From positions 14,075-24,101 of the forward strand of contig CALMOL010000206.1 of assembly GCA_937871685.1 (NCBI GenBank): a stretch of DNA of 10,027 bases, given 5' to 3'. Positions 6,402-10,027 of this stretch are shown here, piece by piece. The notes under the pieces were generated by a model, which was given only the letters and a program-made list of their open reading frames with translations, searched no databases and was not told where the DNA came from. Made by a program: the position numbers and the translations under genes. Each line of letters opens with the position of its first letter. The first letter of the stretch is position 1. The stretch is from an uncultured Verrucomicrobiota bacterium (GTDB lineage Bacteria > Verrucomicrobiota > Verrucomicrobiia > Chthoniobacterales > SZAS-18).

Positions 6402-7628
6402 CTAAAACGACCGCGGCAGCCCCAGCACGTGCTGGGCGATGTAGGACATCACGAGGTTGTTGTTGATCGGCGCGGTCTGGTAGAGGCGCGTCTCGCGCAT
6501 CTTGCGCTCCACGTCGTGCTCGGCGGCAAAGCCGTTGCCGCCGTAGGTGTCCATGCACGCGTTGCCGGCCTGCCACGAGGCCTCGGAGGCAAGCAGCTTG
6601 GCCATGTTCGCCTCGGCGCCGCACTTCGTTCCCGCGTCGAAGAGGGCGGACGCCTGCCGGCGCATGAGGTCGGCGGCCTCCACCATCATGTGGGAGCGGG
6701 CGAGCGGGAACTGCACGCCCTGGTTCTGCCCGAGCGGACGGCCGAAGACCACGCGCTGCTTCGCGTAGGCCGCGCCGTGCTCCACGAACCAGCGGCCGTC
6801 GCCCACGCACTCGGCGGCGATCAGAATGCGCTCGGCGTTCCAGCCGTCGATGATGTAGCGGAAGCCGCGGCCCTCCTCGCCGACGAGGTTCTCGGCGGGA
6901 ATCTTGAGGTCCCGGATCGTGAGCGCGTTGGTGAAGTTGTTCATCCACACCTTGATCGGCCGGATGTCGATGGCGTCTTTCGCCTTGCGCAGGTCCACGA
7001 GGAAGGTGGAGAGGCCGAAGGTGCGGTCGTCCGGCCTGGGCGGCGAGGTGCGCGCGAGCAGGAGCATCAGTTCGGAATACTGGATGCGGGAGATCCAGCG
7101 CTTCTCGCCGTTGACGACGTAGTGGCCGCCCTTCCGCACGGCCTGGGTCTCGATCTTGGTGGTGTCGGAGCCGGCCTTCGGCTCGGTGACGCCGAAGGCC
7201 TGGAGGCGCAGCTTGCCGGAGGCGATCTGCGGGAGCCACTTCTGCTTTTGCTCGGGGGAGCCGTGCCGCAGCAAGGTGCCCATGATATACATCTGCGCGT
7301 GGGCGGTGCCGGCGTTGCCACCCATTTGGTTGACCTCCTCCACGATGAGCGCGGCGTCGGAAAGCGGGAGGCCGAGGCCGCCGTATTCTTCGGGGATCAG
7401 CGCGGCGAGAAGGCGGTTCTTGGCGAAGGCCTTCGCGTAGGCTTCGGGATACGCGCGCTTGTCGTCGAGGGCGCGCCAATAAGGGTCGCCGAACGGCTCC
7501 AGTTCCTTGCGCACCCGCAGGCGGAGGGCGGTCTGCGCGGGCGTCTCGGCGAGGCCGGGGACGGCGGCGGGCATCGGGGCGACTTCGGCGGCGGATGATT
7601 TCTTCGGACGAGCGGCAGGGGTTTTCAT
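6402..7628 (-). CDS. Acyl-CoA dehydrogenase, FAD-dependent
   Basis: The 408-residue product oxidises an acyl-CoA to the 2,3-enoyl-CoA using FAD and electron-transfer flavoprotein. It has a Lys/Ala/Pro-rich N-terminal extension of about 25 residues, the N-terminal helical domain (IPEEYGGLGLPLSDAA, 78-93), the flavin/substrate signature AFGVTEPKAGSD (144-155), and the C-terminal signature TYGGNGF (361-367). The last 30 residues (RLYQTAPINNN ... VLGLPRSF) lack the Y-E-G-T glutamate used as base by medium- and short-chain enzymes. Glu266 in GWNAERILIA instead sits where isovaleryl-CoA and long-chain dehydrogenases carry their base. The ATG overlaps the thioesterase stop as ATGA, so the two are likely translationally coupled. 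The exact substrate is unknown; a branched or dicarboxylic acyl-CoA is possible. Confidence 0.9.
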   Translation of the reverse strand: MKTPAARPKKSSAAEVAPMPAAVPGLAETPAQTALRLRVRKELEPFGDPYWRALDDKRAYPEAYAKAFAKNRLLAALIPEEYGGLGLPLSDAALIVEEVNQMGGNAGTAHAQMYIMGTLLRHGSPEQKQKWLPQIASGKLRLQAFGVTEPKAGSDTTKIETQAVRKGGHYVVNGEKRWISRIQYSELMLLLARTSPPRPDDRTFGLSTFLVDLRKAKDAIDIRPIKVWMNNFTNALTIRDLKIPAENLVGEEGRGFRYIIDGWNAERILIAAECVGDGRWFVEHGAAYAKQRVVFGRPLGQNQGVQFPLARSHMMVEAADLMRRQASALFDAGTKCGAEANMAKLLASEASWQAGNACMDTYGGNGFAAEHDVERKMRETRLYQTAPINNNLVMSYIAQHVLGLPRSF

Positions 7629-8044
7629 GGTGGGGGAGAAGAATCGGCGGGCTTCACGCCGCGCAGCTTGAAGGTGCCGAGGCCGCGGGCGGTGACCGTG
7701 CCGTCCGGCATGGTGACCTCGCACTCGGCGCAAAACATCGAGCGGCCCTGCGGCCAAACGCGCGCCGCGGCGATGAGGCGGTCGCAGCCGGGCGCGAGAA
7801 AGTTCACCTTCATCTCGATGGTCACGCCGATGAGGCCGGCGGGATTGAGCGAGCGGCCGGCGAGGCTCATGCACACGTCGATGAGCGACATCGTGACGCC
7901 GCCGTGGAGCACGCCCCACGAGTTGATCATGAAGGGCTGCGAGTTCAGCGCGAGCCGCGCGGCGCCCGGCGAGATTTCCAGCACCTCGACGCCGAGGTGC
8001 TCGATGAACTGGATGCCGCGAATCGCCGCGGACAGGTCTTCCAT
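7625..8044 (-). CDS. PaaI-like hotdog-fold acyl-CoA thioesterase
   Basis: This 139-residue protein is one hotdog domain. GVLHGGVTMSLID (44-56) is the central helix signature of the PaaI/YbgC-like group, with HGG at 47-49 and the probable catalytic Asp56. IGVTIEMKVNFLAPG (72-86) and VTMPDGTVTARGLGTFKL (110-127) are the matching beta-strands. Such proteins hydrolyse acyl-CoA to free acid and CoA in the cytoplasm, usually as tetramers. The gene starts 23 bases after the fumarase stop and its TGA overlaps the dehydrogenase ATG. It may release an intermediate of the same pathway or recycle CoA from dead-end thioesters. Substrate not determinable from sequence. Confidence 0.85.
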   Translation of the reverse strand: MEDLSAAIRGIQFIEHLGVEVLEISPGAARLALNSQPFMINSWGVLHGGVTMSLIDVCMSLAGRSLNPAGLIGVTIEMKVNFLAPGCDRLIAAARVWPQGRSMFCAECEVTMPDGTVTARGLGTFKLRGVKPADSSPPP

Positions 8045-8067
8045 GGGGCGCGTTTGGCGGGGCGGGA

Positions 8068-9633
8068 TCAGGCGCCGGCAAGCACCGCGGGCCGCGGCGG
8101 CGCGCAGCGCGAGCAGGTGGGCATCTGCTCGATCTTTGCCTTCCACTCGCGCGGGCCGGTGTCGTGGACGGAGGTGCCGTTGGCGTCCACGGCTACGGTC
8201 ACGGGCATGTCATCCACGGTGAACTCGTAGATCGCCTCCATGCCGAGATCCTCGAAGGCGAGGACGCGCGATTTCTTGATCGCCCGGGACACGAGGTAGG
8301 CCGCGCCGCCCACGGCCATGAGATACGCGGCGCGGTGCTTCCGGATCGCCTCGATGGCGGCCGGGCCACGCTCGGCCTTGCCGACCATGACGAAGAGGCC
8401 CGTCTGCGAGAGCATCAGCTCGGTGAACTTGTCCATCCGCGTGGAGGTGGTAGGCCCGGCCGGGCCGACGGCCTCGTCGCGCACGGGGTCCACCGGGCCG
8501 ACGTAATAGATGGCGCGGCCGGCGAGGTCCACCGGGAGCGGCTCGCCGCGCGCGAGAATGTCGGCCATGCGTTTGTGGGCGGCGTCGCGGCCGGTGAGGA
8601 GCTTGCCGGAGAGGAGAAGCGTCTGGCCGGGATGCCACGACATGACTTCCTCGCGGGTGAGCGTGTCGAGGTTCACGCGGCGGGACTTCTCCACGTCCGG
8701 CGCCCACGCGACATCCGGCCAGTCGGCGAGCGAGGGAACGGCGAGCTTGGCGGGGCCGGAGCCATCGAGGACGAAGTGCGCGTGGCGCGTGGCGGCGCAA
8801 TTCGGGATCATGGCCACGGGCAGCGACGCGGCATGCGTCGGCGCCATCATGATCTTCACGTCGAGCACGGTGGTCAGCCCACCGAGGCCCTGCGCGCCGA
8901 TGCCGAGGGCGTTGACCTTGTCGTAGAGCTCGATGCGGAGTTCCTCGACCTGGTCGCGCGGGCCGCGCGCGAGCAATTCGGTCATGTCGAGCGGCGCCAT
9001 GAGGGATTCCTTGGCCATGAGCATGGCTTTCTCCGCGGTGCCGCCGATGCCGATGCCGAGCATGCCGGGCGGGCACCAGCCGGCACCCATGATGGGCACG
9101 GTCTTGAGCACCCAGTCCACGAGCGAGTCGGACGGATTCAGCATCACGAACTTCGACTTGTTCTCCGAGCCGCCGCCCTTCGCGGCCACCGTGATCTCGA
9201 CGTTCGCGCCCGGCACCATCTCGACGTGGACGATGGCCGGCGTGTTGTCGCGCGTGTTCTTGCGCGCGAAGAGCGGATCGGCGACGACGGAGGCGCGCAG
9301 CACGTTGTCGGGATGGTGGTAGCCGCGGCGGACGCCCTCGTTGATCGCGTCCTCAATCGTCTCGCCGTGAAATCCTTCCCAGCGCACGTCCATGCCGATT
9401 TTCACGAAGGCGTTCACGATCCCCGTATCCTGGCACATCGGCCGGTGGCCCTCGGCGGCCATGCGCGAGTTCGTGAGGATCTGCGCGATGGCGTCCTTCG
9501 CGGCGGGCGACTGCTCGCGTTCGTAGGCCTCGGCGAGGTGGCGGAGATAATCGGCCGGGTGGTAGTAAGAGATGAATTGGAGCGCGTCGGCGACGCTCTC
9601 GATCACGTCTTCCTTGCGAATGGCATTGCTCAT
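8068..9633 (-). CDS. fumA: Fumarate hydratase class I (4Fe-4S), possible mesaconase
   Basis: The 521-residue protein is the single-chain class I type, with fused alpha (about 1-285) and beta (about 330-500) domains. Three cysteines suit the 4Fe-4S cluster: Cys67 in MCQDTG, Cys187 in GWCPPG and Cys279 in NCAATRHA. Catalytic residues of the class also appear at the expected spacing: Asp69, Thr395 and Arg399 in GPTTSTRMD, and Lys419 in VGKAERG. The reaction is fumarate plus water to (S)-malate; some class I fumarases also hydrate mesaconate to citramalate. The ATG at 9633 gives a normal N-terminus; the frame is open upstream to 9885 without homology. A short tail after about residue 500 ends in CSRC (507-510), not part of the usual enzyme. 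It is the first gene of the likely operon. The enzyme should be oxygen-sensitive. Confidence 0.95.
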   Translation of the reverse strand: MSNAIRKEDVIESVADALQFISYYHPADYLRHLAEAYEREQSPAAKDAIAQILTNSRMAAEGHRPMCQDTGIVNAFVKIGMDVRWEGFHGETIEDAINEGVRRGYHHPDNVLRASVVADPLFARKNTRDNTPAIVHVEMVPGANVEITVAAKGGGSENKSKFVMLNPSDSLVDWVLKTVPIMGAGWCPPGMLGIGIGGTAEKAMLMAKESLMAPLDMTELLARGPRDQVEELRIELYDKVNALGIGAQGLGGLTTVLDVKIMMAPTHAASLPVAMIPNCAATRHAHFVLDGSGPAKLAVPSLADWPDVAWAPDVEKSRRVNLDTLTREEVMSWHPGQTLLLSGKLLTGRDAAHKRMADILARGEPLPVDLAGRAIYYVGPVDPVRDEAVGPAGPTTSTRMDKFTELMLSQTGLFVMVGKAERGPAAIEAIRKHRAAYLMAVGGAAYLVSRAIKKSRVLAFEDLGMEAIYEFTVDDMPVTVAVDANGTSVHDTGPREWKAKIEQMPTCSRCAPPRPAVLAGA

Positions 9634-9657
9634 GGCGAACGGGGGTTGGCGGCAGAG

Positions 9658-9686
9658 GGATTCACCGCAGAAGAACGCAGCGTCAA
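9658..9686 (-). promoter_or_regulatory. Weak sigma70-like promoter candidate for the fumarase operon
   Basis: On the minus strand TTGACG (9686-9681) is a good -35 element preceded by an AT-rich stretch unusual for this DNA (A and T runs at 9684-9704). The only -10 at proper spacing is the poor TGAATC (9664-9659, spacer 16). This would put transcription start about 20 bases before the fumarase ATG. Confidence 0.25.
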
Positions 9687-9719
9687 AAAGGCGCCAGCTT
9701 TTTTCGCGGACCGCGGCGG

Positions 9720-9732
9720 GCAAGGGCCTTGC
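9720..9732. promoter_or_regulatory. 13-base dyad in the fumarase/hydratase divergent gap
   Basis: GCAAGG-G-CCTTGC is a perfect 6-1-6 inverted repeat about 50 bases before the hydratase ATG and 87 before the fumarase ATG. It could bind a shared regulator. It has the same CAAGG/CCTTG half-sites as the dyad at 4409-4421, with a centre two bases shorter. Chance cannot be excluded. Confidence 0.25.
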
Positions 9733-9781
9733 GGGCGGCGAACGCGTGGCGTTCCCTGTGCGCCTCGTCGTTCCCCGAACC

Positions 9782-10027
9782 ATGGCCGAACCCGCCACCC
9801 CGCCACCCCTCGAGTCCTGGATCGGACGGACGGAGACGCGCACCGACGTGATCGCGCCGACGCCCGTCGCGGCGCTCTCGGCCACGCTGGACCGCGACGA
9901 CCCGCCGCCGCAGGCCGGCGACCCGCTGCCGCCGCAGTGGCATTGGATGTAATTCCTCGACGTTCGCCGACGTTCCGAGCAGGGAAGCGACGCTCATCCG
10001 GCCAAGGGTGGGTTCCAGCCGCCCGTG
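9782..10027 (+). pseudogene. FAS1-like (MaoC N-terminal type) acyl-CoA dehydratase, interrupted by in-frame TAA; 3' partial
   Basis: Residues 1-56 (ESWIGRTETRTDVI, ATLDRDDPPP, GDPLPPQWHWM) match the start of the family that includes mesaconyl-C4-CoA hydratase and HTD2-like 3-hydroxyacyl dehydratases, two-domain hotdog enzymes of about 280 residues. Codon 57 is TAA (9950-9952) where the family usually has Tyr in a WHWLYFL-like segment. The same frame continues FLDVRRRSEQG, then DAHPAKGGFQPPV, which is conserved family sequence, up to the window end. So the homology runs through the stop with no frameshift. Possible reasons are a recent nonsense mutation (TAC or TAT to TAA), a sequencing or assembly error, or, remotely, recoding. 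No start downstream of the stop is visible. The gene is divergent from the fumarase operon across 148 bases. If intact elsewhere, it would hydrate an enoyl-CoA in the cytoplasm. Confidence 0.7.

Noticed and set aside
6387..7598. 403-codon plus-strand open frame opposite the dehydrogenase
   Set aside because: Shadow of a well-supported conserved gene; no recognisable domain in the translation.
7629..8081. Upstream extension of the acyl-CoA dehydrogenase frame
   Set aside because: It overlaps the clear hotdog thioesterase in another frame; the ATGA overlap fixes the start at 7628.

Overview
The window is GC-rich bacterial DNA with tightly packed genes, mostly TGA stops and very few Shine-Dalgarno-like sequences. 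A Verrucomicrobiota origin, probably near Opitutaceae, is inferred. The reasons are a large secreted protein with autotransporter-associated beta-strand repeats, a characteristic FYRV-ending C-terminal domain and no beta-barrel, an exported caspase-like protein, and a RAYT transposase with REP-like DNA. Lineage was not tested by any search.

Layout. Positions 2-3244 (+) hold the 3' part of a very large glycine-rich beta-solenoid protein whose start lies before the window. Positions 3245-3551 have no gene but carry two identical REP-like palindromes in opposite orientation, with a 5' GTAG tetranucleotide on each, between two convergent genes. Positions 3552-4406 (-) encode an NlpC/P60 lipoprotein. 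It is divergent, by about 33 bases, from a secreted caspase-fold (C14) protein with C-terminal TPR-like helices at 4440-5801 (+). A single-domain RAYT follows at 5880-6335 (+), a family known to act on REP sequences of the kind seen 2.5 kb upstream.

The right third is metabolic. A minus-strand operon runs class I fumarate hydratase (9633-8068), PaaI-like hotdog thioesterase (8044-7625) and acyl-CoA dehydrogenase (7628-6402); the last two overlap by ATGA. Divergent from it, at 9782 to the window end (+), is the N-terminus of a FAS1-like/MaoC-type acyl-CoA hydratase. This gene carries an in-frame TAA at codon 57, after which the homologous reading frame simply continues.

Together the four right-hand genes could act on a branched or dicarboxylic acyl-CoA: oxidation by the dehydrogenase, hydration by the FAS1-like enzyme, release of free acid by the thioesterase, and hydration of fumarate or mesaconate by the fumarase. 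That is a hypothesis. The points most worth a second look are the RAYT/REP pair, the in-frame stop, the fumarase-thioesterase-dehydrogenase locus, the C-tracts before most start codons, and the divergent caspase/NlpC pair.
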